Notes: generated by a model not told the origin, from the sequence alone. A DNA stretch of 30,497 nt from DAIDKA01 sp049792815 (GCA_049792815.1 JBARBG010000131.1:1-30497), one strand, 5' to 3'. Counted from the stretch's first letter, positions 1-8,235 are shown. Program-made: numbers and translations.

Positions 1-198
1 AAGCAGGGCGGCCGGACCAAATGACTCAAGACCAATCGCTCCGACGATGTGGTCCTCATCCTCCGCGACCCAGAATCGCAGACCCGCGGCGGTATGAAGG
101 TCCTCGATAGGCAAGTGCGCTGCGGACAGGAGATCCCGCACCGGTTGGAAGTCCGCCACGGTCGATGCACGTACCGCGACTGTCCTAGATCCGGTCAT
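1..198 (-). CDS. arsN2: ArsN2-like GNAT acetyltransferase (3' end beyond window)
   Basis: The minus strand from 198 to the left edge encodes the first 66 residues of a GNAT-family N-acetyltransferase. The opening reads MTGSRTVAVRAS, followed by the typical GNAT start (a V-x-A-D-F-x-x-V-R-D-L-L helix) and the strand pair around WVAEDEDHIVGAIGLES. This N-terminus resembles the ArsN2 group, small acetyltransferases found in arsenic-resistance operons and thought to acetylate arsenic-containing amino-acid analogues such as arsinothricin; the exact substrate of this copy is unknown. The ATG overlaps the arsR stop in an ATGA arrangement, so the two genes are probably translationally coupled and co-regulated by ArsR. 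The acetyl-CoA motif lies outside the window, so the assignment rests on the N-terminal third and the neighbour. A generic GNAT enzyme is the alternative. Confidence 0.72.
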   Translation of the reverse strand, partial: MTGSRTVAVRASTVADFQPVRDLLSAAHLPIEDLHTAAGLRFWVAEDEDHIVGAIGLESFGPAALL

Positions 199-551
199 GC
201 GCGTTGCCGCGTGGTCAGCAGGGCCTCGCTCACGGCCGGGGTACATTCCAAACCGCACCCTTGGTCACCGACTTCGCAGCAGTTCTCGGTCAGATACCCG
301 ATCAGCTGGTTCATGTGACTGAAGTTGGGACGGTAGTAGAGGAAGCGTCCATCACGGCGCACATCAATCAGCTTGGAGCGCTGCAGCTGCTTCAGATGAA
401 ACGACAGTGTCGAGGCGGCCACGTTGAGCCGCTCGCCAAGCTGGGTCGGCGTGTATCCCGCCGGGCCTCGCTTGACGAGGGTCCGGAAGATCGCGAGACG
501 AGATTCCTGGGCGAGAGCGGCCAAGCTTTCGATAATTTCCTTCGATTGCAT
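195..551 (-). CDS. arsR: ArsR-family arsenic-responsive repressor
   Basis: A 118-residue winged-helix repressor, the usual ArsR/SmtB length. The recognition region reads TPTQLGERLNVAASTLSFHLKQLQRSKLI (about residues 34-62) and is followed by the beta-wing VRRDGRFLYYRP. Near the C-terminus are adjacent Cys91-Cys92 plus Cys99 and Cys103. This layout resembles the C-terminal Cys-Cys...Cys arsenite site of the Acidithiobacillus ferrooxidans ArsR rather than the helix-4 CxC site of plasmid R773 ArsR. It should repress the cassette and release DNA on binding As(III). The start at MQSKEIIES is chosen because the longer upstream reading is non-family sequence and runs through the promoter. No Shine-Dalgarno precedes it and an operator-like palindrome touches the start codon, so the mRNA may be leaderless. 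Downstream partner: arsN2. Confidence 0.88.
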   Translation of the reverse strand: MQSKEIIESLAALAQESRLAIFRTLVKRGPAGYTPTQLGERLNVAASTLSFHLKQLQRSKLIDVRRDGRFLYYRPNFSHMNQLIGYLTENCCEVGDQGCGLECTPAVSEALLTTRQRA

Positions 552-565
552 AGTTCGACAACTAT
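550..565. promoter_or_regulatory. Inverted repeat, probable ArsR operator
   Basis: ATAGTTCGACAACTAT is a 6-bp inverted repeat (ATAGTT/AACTAT) around a CGAC centre. It covers the first bases of the arsR start codon and the -10-like element. Position and symmetry suit autoregulation by the ArsR dimer. Binding is inferred. Confidence 0.55.
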
Positions 566-587
566 AGAAATATAAAGTATTGGTCAA
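561..587 (-). promoter_or_regulatory. Candidate arsR-arsN2 promoter
   Basis: On the minus strand a TTGACC -35 box (587-582) and a TATAGT -10 box (566-561) lie 15 bp apart in an AT-rich patch. The spacer is shorter than ideal. Transcription would begin near 554, just before the arsR ATG, and the operator palindrome would sit on the -10. I see nothing else in the gap up to 794. Confidence 0.45.
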
Positions 588-794
588 GGCGGACCGGGAG
601 CAGAGTCTTAGCGGGAAAGATGAAACCGAGGGGCGGGTCTTTGGGGGTGGGTGATCACACAGCGCGTGGAGCAGTCCCGCAACGGCTGGCTCAGTTGTGC
701 GCATTTCCGATACTGACGTCCGGCAAAGAGTCGTCGTTGGTTCTCTGCTTGGGCGTAGATTTGGGTTGGATGCCGGCCTGGCATTGCGGTCCTT

Positions 795-1433
795 CTATGG
801 GATGGCGTTCGGCCCACCGTATTGCAAGGTGGCGTCATGCTGCTCACTGATATATTCAAAGTATATTCCGTGCGGCAAAACGCGCTCGACGGTGCAGTCC
901 GGCCTCTGCACAAGGAATTCAGACTCGCACGGTTGGACCAGCACCCACTGAGGGACGCCGTGTTCGTCGATCACCTCATGGGAGTGCTGGCCAATCCATT
1001 CCAGAGTGTGGGGCTTCTTATATAACGGCAGGAAGCTGGCGCTACGATGAGGGCGATTCATCGCCCGACCGGCTTCGACACGTGCGCGCTCAATCACATC
1101 CGATGCCACATCGGCGATTTCGTTCCACCGGTCTACATTAATAGGCGCCGATGGCTCGGGAGGCGGCAAAAGAGTGACAACACTTGGAATAGTGGATGGC
1201 TGCAACTCCGCCACTTCGACTTTCGGAGGTTTTAGATATAAAGATCTAACTGTGGGACGGCCGCTCCGCTCGCGCGAACCTGTTTCAGCGCTGCTCGTTG
1301 AAAAGAAAAAGAGGGTTCCGACATCTAGGTCAAGGCTCTGCCTTTTCGGCGGAGGTCTTATCACCCATATCAGTATTACAACGACAACATGCCCAAGGCC
1401 TACAATGACCGCTGTTATAACGCGATTCCGCAT
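795..1433 (-). CDS. Hypothetical membrane-anchored periplasmic protein
   Basis: A 212-residue protein I do not recognise. It starts MRNRVITAV and has one hydrophobic segment (about residues 4-25, with a VVVVILIWVI core) and then RPPPKR, giving an N-in anchored topology with the bulk in the periplasm. A proline-rich stretch (around residues 80-95, TLLPPPEPSAPI) follows. The C-terminal half has two cysteines (in QPCESE and PDCTVE) that could pair. The anchor plus proline-rich layout recalls TonB-type proteins, but no TonB C-terminal fold is visible. No clear Shine-Dalgarno precedes the ATG, so the start is uncertain. The DNA looks less GC-rich than its neighbours, with several TATA runs near the 3' end, which may mark an acquired gene. 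It stands alone between arsR and a small flagellar-like gene on the same strand. Confidence 0.6.
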   Translation of the reverse strand: MRNRVITAVIVGLGHVVVVILIWVIRPPPKRQSLDLDVGTLFFFSTSSAETGSRERSGRPTVRSLYLKPPKVEVAELQPSTIPSVVTLLPPPEPSAPINVDRWNEIADVASDVIERARVEAGRAMNRPHRSASFLPLYKKPHTLEWIGQHSHEVIDEHGVPQWVLVQPCESEFLVQRPDCTVERVLPHGIYFEYISEQHDATLQYGGPNAIP

Positions 1434-1561
1434 TCAGTCGCTTTTTTGCCGCGCGAACGAAATGGGCCAACTTGAACCCTATGACTGCGCAGAGCGCTTT
1501 TAGTTCATGACTTCTGAGGGAGATGCCACCTTTCGATGGCGAAACGCCGTACCGCATGAGC

Positions 1562-1810
1562 TCAGGCCATGAGATCGATCAGGCTCCCCAGCATCTGATC
1601 CGACGCGGCCAGAACTTTCGCGGAGGCCTTAACCGACAGTTCTTGTTGTAGCGAGTCGACCAGTGCGCCGGTCAAATCCCCGCCCGACCCGGTGACTGTC
1701 TGGGCGATCACCTGCGTGTCCTGGTTCAACCCCGCGATGCCTCGGGCAATGCCGAGTTGCGCGCTCTGGGCGGCATCGGGAATGTTCGACGTCAGGGAAA
1801 GTTCGTTCAT
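1562..1810 (-). CDS. Small protein resembling a flagellar rod/hook C-terminus
   Basis: An 82-residue protein starting MNELSLTSNIPD. Its C-terminal half (ALVDSLQQELSVKASAKVL then ASDQMLGSLIDLMA) follows the pattern of the C-terminal helix of rod and hook proteins (Flg_bbr_C type: L-x-x-x-x-Q-x-A-x-x-A-x-A-K-V-x-x-x-x-D-x-M-L-x-x-L-x-x-L). Standalone proteins of about 80-100 residues with this domain are known in several proteobacteria; their role is unclear. The internal ATG at 1810 is chosen because GGAG lies six bases before it and the longer upstream reading is low-complexity non-family sequence. No other motility gene is in the window, so it is an orphan here. The resemblance is from sequence pattern only. 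Confidence 0.6.
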   Translation of the reverse strand: MNELSLTSNIPDAAQSAQLGIARGIAGLNQDTQVIAQTVTGSGGDLTGALVDSLQQELSVKASAKVLAASDQMLGSLIDLMA

Positions 1811-2000
1811 GATTAGCTCCGCTGCCGAGGATACGCAATCCGCAACGCCAAGCGCACCCTCACTGCCAGTCCGCGCGCACTGCGTCACACGTGGGTGGAT
1901 TTGCCCGAGGTTATTGTAAAGCTGCCCGGAAGCCGATGGGGCGCAGGGCAGCAGGCGGTCACAATCCCATTGACCTATCGCAGATTGGGATCCTGCCGCG

Positions 2001-2022
2001 TGACCGTGATATGTTGCGGTCA
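2001..2022. repeat. Short inverted repeat upstream of the ECF sigma gene
   Basis: TGACCG and CGGTCA face each other across a 10-base centre, about 60 bases before the sigma-factor start. It could be an operator for the sigma-kinase operon or a leader hairpin. A 6-bp stem can also arise by chance. No convincing -35/-10 pair is seen in 1811-2082. Confidence 0.25.
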
Positions 2023-2082
2023 AGATTGCCGGGTAACTAACAATGCGGCATGCTGATTCCGGTCCCCCCTCGGGTCGGAAAC

Positions 2083-2643
2083 ATGTCCAAAGTGCTGCCG
2101 CCTTCAGCGCCCGCTAACGATGACCAGGCCGACGCCTCGCCCGCGGCGCAGGAGCTATTGTTCGCCTCGCTCTACGCCGATCTGCGCCGGATTGCCGACC
2201 GCGAGCTGCGGCGGCACCCGGGCAACAGCGTCAGTCCGACCACCCTGGTCCACGAGGCCTATCTAAATATCGGCGGACGTGCCGTCAACTTCGAGAACCA
2301 GGCGAAATTCCTGGGTTACGTTGCGCGCGCGATGCGCGGGCTACTGATCGACTTTGTGCGGCAACGTAACTCCTTGAAGCGTGGCGCGGGGTTCGAGATC
2401 ACGCACCTGACGACTCATCACGGCGGCGAGTTGGCGGATGGCCCGGTGCTGGTGCGCTTGTCCGAGGCGCTCGATGTGCTGGCAAAGATGGATCCCCGGC
2501 TCGCCGAGGTGGTCGATCTGCGATACTTCTGTGGCTTTTCATTTGCAGAGATTGCGAGGCTCCGCGGCGCATCGGAGCGCACCGTGCAGCGCGACTGGGA
2601 GAAGGCGCGACTGCTGCTGTACCACGAGATCGAACTGCCCTGA
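2083..2643 (+). CDS. ECF sigma factor (Sig-70_X6-like)
   Basis: A 186-residue ECF-family sigma factor. Region 2 covers about residues 25-95: LYADLRRIADRELRR, then TLVHEAYLNI, then FLGYVARAMRGLLIDFVRQRN, which is characteristic of the TIGR02999 (Sig-70_X6) group. Region 4 is at about 135-182, with the helix-turn-helix FSFAEIARLRGASERTVQRDW. The group is found beside large Ser/Thr kinases rather than classical anti-sigma factors. The start at MSKVLPPS is chosen over an ATG 33 bases upstream because GGGTCGGA lies just before it; the upstream ATG has no ribosome site. Its stop is 13 bases before the kinase ATG, so the two form an operon. It probably directs RNA polymerase to target promoters when the kinase signals. 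The targets are not visible. Confidence 0.9.
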   Translation: MSKVLPPSAPANDDQADASPAAQELLFASLYADLRRIADRELRRHPGNSVSPTTLVHEAYLNIGGRAVNFENQAKFLGYVARAMRGLLIDFVRQRNSLKRGAGFEITHLTTHHGGELADGPVLVRLSEALDVLAKMDPRLAEVVDLRYFCGFSFAEIARLRGASERTVQRDWEKARLLLYHEIELP

Positions 2644-2656
2644 ACGGTGAGGCGTC

Positions 2657-5600
2657 ATGAGTAGCCCGCTGCGCCAATTGACTGCCGAGCAGTTCTCAAG
2701 AATCTCCCAATTGCTGGATGAGTCGCTCGAGCTGGCGCCGGATTCACGTCACGCGTGGCTCGCCGATCTCGAACTGCGGGATCCTGAGGCAGCGGCCCTG
2801 CTGCGCCGCCTGTTCGCATCACAGAGCGAGAGCGAGGGGGCTTTGTTTCTCAGCGCGGGCGGGCATATGGCCGCGGCGCTGGCCTCGGCGCTCCCTGCCG
2901 ATACCGCGCTCATCAATCGACACTTCGGTCCGTACCGGATTCTCTCGCTGCTCGGACGCGGCGGCATGAGCACCGTCTGGCTCGCGGAGCGCGTCGACGG
3001 TCTGTTCACCCGCAAGGTGGCATTGAAGCTCGTACATCCGATTCTCGGCCCGTTGCTGACCGAGCGCTTTAGCCGCGAGCGCGAGATTCTCGCGAGCCTC
3101 AGCCACCCTCACATCGCGCGGCTGTTCGATGCCGGCATTGCCCAGGACGGCCAGCCGTACCTTGCGCTCGAATTTGTTGCGGGCACGACGTTGACGCAGT
3201 ACTGCGACGAGCATGCGCTCGATATCGCGACGCGCGTGGAGCTGTTCCGACAGGTGCTCAGCGCCGTGCAGTACGCCCACGCGCATCTGGTTATTCACCG
3301 CGATCTCAAGCCCTCCAATATTCTGGTGACCGAAGACGGTCAGGTGCAGCTGCTGGATTTCGGCATCGCCAAACTACTGAGCAGCCGGACCACTCGCGAG
3401 ACCGAGCTGACTCAGCTTGGCGGCCGCGCGCTGACGCCCGATTACGCGGCCCCGGAGCAGATTGTAGGCGGCCCGATCACGACGGCGACCGATGTCTACT
3501 CGCTCGGCGTCATCCTCTATGAGCTGCTGGTCGGCGAGCGTCCCTATCGTCTCAAGCGCGATTCCCGCGGGGCGCTTGAGGAGGCGATCCTGGAGGCCGA
3601 GCCGGTGGCACCCAGTCGCGCCCCACTGAGCGATTCGATCGCGGCTGCGCGCCACTGTACGCCGCGAAAGCTCAGCAAGGCGCTTGCGGGGGACATCGAC
3701 ACCATCGCACTTAAGGCCCTCAGGAAGGCCCCCAATGAGCGCTACGCGACCGCGAATGCGTTCGATGAGGACATCGCCCGCTTCCTGCGCGGTGATGTCG
3801 TGCTCGCGCAGCGCGACAGTCTTGCCTATCGGGTGGGCAAGTTCGTGCGCCGGCATCGGCTCGGAGTCGCGATGGGCGCGGTTCTGATCGCGACGCTGGC
3901 TGGCGGCTTGGCCGCGGCCAGCCATGAGGCGAGGCTCGCCGCCGCGCAGCGCGATCAGGCGCTGCGGTCCGAGCGGCAGCTGCTGACGCAGGCGGCCGCC
4001 GCGCATCTGAAGAGCGGTGACAGCAGCGGTGCGATGGGGATCATGATCGAGGTGCTGGCGCAGCACGGCGGCGAGTCCGCCGAGGCGCTCAATGTGTTTC
4101 AGGCAGCGCGCGCAACGGACACCGGGGTGCTGGCACTCGTTGGACACACCGCTACGGTCAACTATGCGAGCTTCTCGCCCGATGGCACGCGCGTGGTCAC
4201 GGCCGCGATGGATCATACGGCACGCATCTGGGACGCCGAAAGCGGCCTGGAGCTGTTGCGGCTCACGGGGCACACCGAACCACTGACGGCCGCTGAGTTT
4301 TCACCTGACGGCCGGCGGGTGATCACGGCCAGCGTTGATGGCACCGCGCGCCTGTGGGATGCAACCAGCGGGCGTGAATTGCATGCATTTCGCGCGCAGG
4401 GCGATCATCTCAATACGGCCACATTCTCGGCCGACGGTCGACGAATCCTGGTTGCATCGGACGATCACGCGGCGTACCTCTGGGATATCGACAGCGGCGC
4501 GCTGGTTCGCAAATTCACGGGGCACTCGGACCGAGTCGCCTCGGCGATGTTCTCACCCGACGGCCGCCTCATTGCGACGGCCTCTGATGACAAAACCGCG
4601 CGAATCTGGGATGCAGCCTCGGGACGGGTGCTGCGTGTCCTCAGAGGACACCGTAACCGCGTCTGGTTCGCAACGTTTTCGCCGGACGGTCGGCGACTCG
4701 TGACGGCCTCGTACGACAAGACTGCGCGCGTGTGGGAGGTCGCGACGGGCCGCGAGCTGCTGCAATTGCTCGGGCACACCGCGCAGGTGGCCTCAGCCAC
4801 GTATTCCCCCGACGGCCGTTACATCGCGACTGCAGCGGTGGATGCAACCGCGAGGATCTGGGACGCGGCTACCGGCCAGCTCGTGCGCACGCTCAGTGGC
4901 CACACCGATCGGGTCTGGTACGCGGCCTTCTCGCCTGACAGCCGGCGCGTGGTGACCTCGTCGGATGATTTCACGGCTCGCATCTGGGAGATCGCGCCGC
5001 GCGCCGAGCTTCATGTTCTTCGTGGTCATTCGGCCGCGGTCAACGCGGCGCGCTTCACGCCCGATGGCCGCCTGGTCGTGACGGGCTCTGACGACACCAC
5101 CGCCTGCGTCTGGGACGCTGCGACCGGTCGCGAATTGCGGTGCTTCAGCGGCCACACGGGCCCAATTCAGGCCGCAGCTCTTTCACCGGACGGCCGCTAC
5201 GCGGTGACGGCATCGGGCGACCGAACTGCGAGAATCTGGGAGATTGCCACGGGACGCGAGACTGCGAAATTCAATCATGACGACCAGGCGACTGCGGCTG
5301 CCTTTGCCCACGACGGCCGGCGCGTCGTGACGGCCTCGAGCGATCGCACGACCCACGTCTGGAACGCCGCCGATGGGCGACAGCTCGCCGTGCTTCGCGG
5401 TCACACGGATCTGATCAACTCGGCCGCGTTTTCGCCCGACGACTCCCGCATCGTCACGGCATCGAGCGATCAGACCGCCCGCATCTGGGACTCACGCAGC
5501 GGCCGGGAGTTGCTGCTGCTGCGCGGGCACACCGGACAGCTCTACTCGGCGGAATTCTCCCCCGACGGCCGGCGCATCGTGACCGCGGCCAGTGACCAGA

Positions 5601-6733
5601 CGGCGCGCCTATGGGATGCACAGAGCGGCGCCGAGCTGCAGAGGCTCGAGGGCCTTTCGGAGAACGTTTCCGCCGCGGGTTTCTCGCCCGACGGCCGGCG
5701 GGTCGTGCTGTCGGTCAATGACCGCACGGCGCGCATCTGGGACCTGGCGAGCAATAAGCAGGTCGTGGCGTTCTCCGGGCACCTCGAAGCGATCGAGTTC
5801 GCAGCCTTTGCGCCTGATGGGATTCGCATCGTGACGGCCTCGGACGATACCACCGCGCGTATCTGGGATACGCGCGCACCGCCGCTGCAGACTCAGATCG
5901 ACTGGGCGGCGGCCGCGCAATTCGACCCGCTTTCGCGCACTCAGCGCGCAGCACTGGGGCTGCCCGAGCCGACCGACGTGCGCGCCTGGACGGCCGCGCA
6001 CACGACCTGCGATGAATTGGCCGGTGCGGCCTATGATCCGGACCGGCGTGCACCCGGTGTGGATCAGATCGAGCCCGAACCCGCGATCGCGGCCTGTGCA
6101 CGCGCAGTGAGCGGTGAGGGCTCCGCTCGCGCGCATTACGAATATGGGCGCGCGCTTGCGGCCGGGGGGCAGGGAAGCGCTGCCCGGGGCGAATTTGAGC
6201 AGGCGTTCATGAGGGGCTACCGGGTCGCCGGCATTGAGCTGGCGCGGCAGCTCTTGCGGCAGCCCGCTGCCCAATCGGAAGTGGGACGCGCGCTATCACT
6301 GCTCGAGCAGGCCTCGCAGCAGGGTGTGGCCGTGGCCGCCTTCGAGCTCGGCGGAGTCTTTGAGCATGGCGTGCACGTGGCCACGAAGGGCGGAACGTTT
6401 GGGTTGCGCGCCGACCAGAATCTGGCGTGGAACTGGTACCGCCGCGGCGCCGACCTTGGCGAGCCTGGTGCACTCGCGCGCTTCGGCCAGAGAGCGGAGG
6501 AAGCCGCACGTGCGGTCAGCGAAGCCGCAGAGCGCCAGCGTCGCCGACTCGAGGCGTTCCGGTACTATGCCGCCGCCAGCGAGCGCGCGCGTCGCGAAGG
6601 CTGGCCGGATGAGACCTGGCGCAACTGGCGCCGGCGCCGGGCCTCGCTCGCGCGGCTGCTGGCTCTCGAGGGCAGCGTGGACGAGGTGGCCAGCGCCTAC
6701 GACGCTGTGCTAACGGGAGTGCTAACGCGCTAA
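2657..6733 (+). CDS. Transmembrane Ser/Thr kinase with 14 WD40 repeats and Sel1-like tail
   Basis: 1358 residues. The Hanks-type kinase domain spans about 93-375: glycine loop LGRGGMSTV (99-107), ATP-binding Lys124 in VALKL, catalytic HRDLKPSN (214-221, Asp216), DFG at 234-236 and the APE triplet at 265-267. All key residues are present, so it should be active. One membrane helix follows (about 402-421), then a helical linker and 14 WD40 repeats of about 42 residues (about 491-1080), enough for two seven-bladed propellers. The C-terminus (about 1130-1340) is helical with Sel1-like pieces such as NWYRRGADLGEPGALARFG. The kinase is cytoplasmic and the propellers lie beyond the membrane helix, presumably as sensor or docking surface. 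GGTGAGG before the ATG is a good ribosome site. It is paired with the upstream ECF sigma gene, its probable target or partner. The stop overlaps the convergent cytochrome stop. Confidence 0.93.
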   Translation: MSSPLRQLTAEQFSRISQLLDESLELAPDSRHAWLADLELRDPEAAALLRRLFASQSESEGALFLSAGGHMAAALASALPADTALINRHFGPYRILSLLGRGGMSTVWLAERVDGLFTRKVALKLVHPILGPLLTERFSREREILASLSHPHIARLFDAGIAQDGQPYLALEFVAGTTLTQYCDEHALDIATRVELFRQVLSAVQYAHAHLVIHRDLKPSNILVTEDGQVQLLDFGIAKLLSSRTTRETELTQLGGRALTPDYAAPEQIVGGPITTATDVYSLGVILYELLVGERPYRLKRDSRGALEEAILEAEPVAPSRAPLSDSIAAARHCTPRKLSKALAGDIDTIALKALRKAPNERYATANAFDEDIARFLRGDVVLAQRDSLAYRVGKFVRRHRLGVAMGAVLIATLAGGLAAASHEARLAAAQRDQALRSERQLLTQAAAAHLKSGDSSGAMGIMIEVLAQHGGESAEALNVFQAARATDTGVLALVGHTATVNYASFSPDGTRVVTAAMDHTARIWDAESGLELLRLTGHTEPLTAAEFSPDGRRVITASVDGTARLWDATSGRELHAFRAQGDHLNTATFSADGRRILVASDDHAAYLWDIDSGALVRKFTGHSDRVASAMFSPDGRLIATASDDKTARIWDAASGRVLRVLRGHRNRVWFATFSPDGRRLVTASYDKTARVWEVATGRELLQLLGHTAQVASATYSPDGRYIATAAVDATARIWDAATGQLVRTLSGHTDRVWYAAFSPDSRRVVTSSDDFTARIWEIAPRAELHVLRGHSAAVNAARFTPDGRLVVTGSDDTTACVWDAATGRELRCFSGHTGPIQAAALSPDGRYAVTASGDRTARIWEIATGRETAKFNHDDQATAAAFAHDGRRVVTASSDRTTHVWNAADGRQLAVLRGHTDLINSAAFSPDDSRIVTASSDQTARIWDSRSGRELLLLRGHTGQLYSAEFSPDGRRIVTAASDQTARLWDAQSGAELQRLEGLSENVSAAGFSPDGRRVVLSVNDRTARIWDLASNKQVVAFSGHLEAIEFAAFAPDGIRIVTASDDTTARIWDTRAPPLQTQIDWAAAAQFDPLSRTQRAALGLPEPTDVRAWTAAHTTCDELAGAAYDPDRRAPGVDQIEPEPAIAACARAVSGEGSARAHYEYGRALAAGGQGSAARGEFEQAFMRGYRVAGIELARQLLRQPAAQSEVGRALSLLEQASQQGVAVAAFELGGVFEHGVHVATKGGTFGLRADQNLAWNWYRRGADLGEPGALARFGQRAEEAARAVSEAAERQRRRLEAFRYYAAASERARREGWPDETWRNWRRRRASLARLLALEGSVDEVASAYDAVLTGVLTR
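4127..5896 (+). repeat. Tandem repeat array encoding 14 WD40 units
   Basis: Fourteen units of about 126 bases, each coding x-G-H-x(n)-F-S-P-D-G-R-x(n)-D-x-T-A-R-I-W-D. Unit 10 is one codon short and lacks the GH pair, unit 3 has QGD in its place, and unit 13 has GL. The rest are strikingly alike, pointing to recent internal amplification or homogenisation. Confidence 0.9.
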
Positions 6734-8235
6734 AGCGCATTCAGGAATGCGATCAGGGCAGACTTCTGGCTCCCCGTTAGGTTCATCTGAAAACGTTGGT
6801 TGTAGAAGTTGACCACCTCGAGCAGGCTCGCGGCGGCGCCGTTGTGGAAGTAAGGCGCCCGCGCAGCGAGCCCGCGCAGGATTGGGCCTTTGATGCGGTT
6901 GAGGTCGCTGCAGTTGCCGCTGACGAGCGCCTTGCCCGGATCGGTGGTGTAGAACGAGGCCGGCTGACCCGCATTGAATGGATTGGGGCAGCCATTGATC
7001 AGGTACACAGGCAGATTCGGCATGCTGAGCTGCGCCAAGGCGGCCGCGATCGCCGGGTCGCTCTCAAGGCCCGGCAACGCGCTATGACTGGTGCCGATAT
7101 CCAGCGGCAACGGCAATGAGTGATCGCCGACGTTGGGTGCGTCGTGGCAGGTCGTGCAGTGACCGACGAACGATGTGGGCCTGCCAAGCGCCGGATTGTC
7201 ATTGAGTCCGCGTACGTTAGTGATGGTAATGGGCAGACTGTTGAACAGCGCCTCGCCAGCGGCAATTTCGCGGCGTGCCGCGTTGCGCACGGAGCCAAGG
7301 AAATCGAAGGCTTGCGGCAGATTGGCCCAGGGCGCGAACAGCTGCATCGAGTCGGAGTTGAAGCTTGCCCCTGTCGGATCGGCCCCGAGCGAATCGTTGA
7401 TCCCTGGATAATAGGGCAAGCCTGCGGTATTGACGGCACCGCCGTTGGCGCCGTCCTGGTCCAGGCCACCTGCGAAAAAATCGTAACCTTGGGCGGTGTA
7501 GAGTCCGAGCTCGAAATTGACGATGTCGGACAGCTCGCTGGCGCTGGGTGCTTGGGCGGCCTGGGCGTGCTCGAGGGTCGCATCGATGGCCTGGTGCGTG
7601 AGGTCAGAGATCAGATTGGCGCGGAAGGTCGCGGCCAGGGTCAGCGGCACGATCGTCTCGCGTCCATCGAACATGACGGCACTCAGAAACGATAAATTGG
7701 TGGTCGGAAGAGGGCGGCGATAAACCGAGACCTCCGGCTGTCCCGTGTTCTCATTCGGCGCTATCGCGCAGCCGTAAGGATCGTGAATGACGCTGATCGT
7801 GAACTGAGGCTCGGCAGGCGGCGGCGGCGTGAGCGGCATTGGGATGCGGATCAATCCGGCCTGCAGCAACAAACTGTGGCTGGCCGGTAGGTTGGTCTGC
7901 GCACTTGGGCAGTTCGCGCCATCGATTGGCGCGAACAAAGCGTCGCGGCCGCCACCGCTGAAGAAACGCGCGCGCACACCTGCGACACTAAGCCCAAATG
8001 CCTGGCTGGCGACGTGGCACGTCGAGCAGCTGCGACCATTGGTACCGAGGCTCTCAAAGAACGCGCCGGTCGTCGCGATCGAGCCATTGTCGCTATAGGT
8101 CGCGATCGCACCGGTCGGATCGAGCAGACTGCTGGAATTGGACGTCCCGTCGGCACTGCTCGCAACCGCCGGCAAGAACGCTGTAAGCCAAGCAACAGCC
8201 AGCGCGCTGGCCGCGACGGTCGATTTTGTCGTCAT
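6730..8235 (-). CDS. Secreted dihaem c-type cytochrome, MauG/CCP-like
   Basis: A 501-residue exported protein with a Sec signal (MTTKSTVAASALAVAWLTAF, probable cleavage after VASSA). Two haem-attachment sites are seen: CSTCH at 70-74 and CTTCH at 360-364. The C-terminal APYFHNGAAASLLEVVNFYN block (460-479) is the hallmark of the cytochrome c peroxidase/MauG superfamily. It is longer than classic CcpA (about 320 residues), with a long insert between haems. Function is probably periplasmic peroxidase or oxidase; whether it reduces peroxide or oxidises a partner cannot be told. The internal ATG at 8235 is chosen because GGGGAG lies six bases ahead and a signal peptide follows; an ATG 30 bases upstream has its purine run directly abutting. 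No electron donor gene is adjacent. Its TAG and the kinase TAA share three bases. Confidence 0.88.
   Translation of the reverse strand: MTTKSTVAASALAVAWLTAFLPAVASSADGTSNSSSLLDPTGAIATYSDNGSIATTGAFFESLGTNGRSCSTCHVASQAFGLSVAGVRARFFSGGGRDALFAPIDGANCPSAQTNLPASHSLLLQAGLIRIPMPLTPPPPAEPQFTISVIHDPYGCAIAPNENTGQPEVSVYRRPLPTTNLSFLSAVMFDGRETIVPLTLAATFRANLISDLTHQAIDATLEHAQAAQAPSASELSDIVNFELGLYTAQGYDFFAGGLDQDGANGGAVNTAGLPYYPGINDSLGADPTGASFNSDSMQLFAPWANLPQAFDFLGSVRNAARREIAAGEALFNSLPITITNVRGLNDNPALGRPTSFVGHCTTCHDAPNVGDHSLPLPLDIGTSHSALPGLESDPAIAAALAQLSMPNLPVYLINGCPNPFNAGQPASFYTTDPGKALVSGNCSDLNRIKGPILRGLAARAPYFHNGAAASLLEVVNFYNQRFQMNLTGSQKSALIAFLNAL

Noticed and set aside
1330..1557. 75-codon minus-strand frame overlapping the start of the 212-residue protein
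   Set aside because: No ribosome site, no recognisable sequence, and more than half of it is antiphase to a better ORF.
1915..1945. Flagellar sigma-28 promoter (TAAA...GCCGAT)
   Set aside because: The spacing is 11 instead of 15 bases, and it points away from the flagellar-like gene.
3374..4273. Long antisense frames opposite the kinase (also 4793-5155 and 5609-6274)
   Set aside because: They mirror the GC-rich kinase/WD40 coding sequence, show repeat-derived composition and match no family.
4127..5896. Non-coding tandem repeats or minisatellite
   Set aside because: The repeats are explained fully by in-frame WD40 units.
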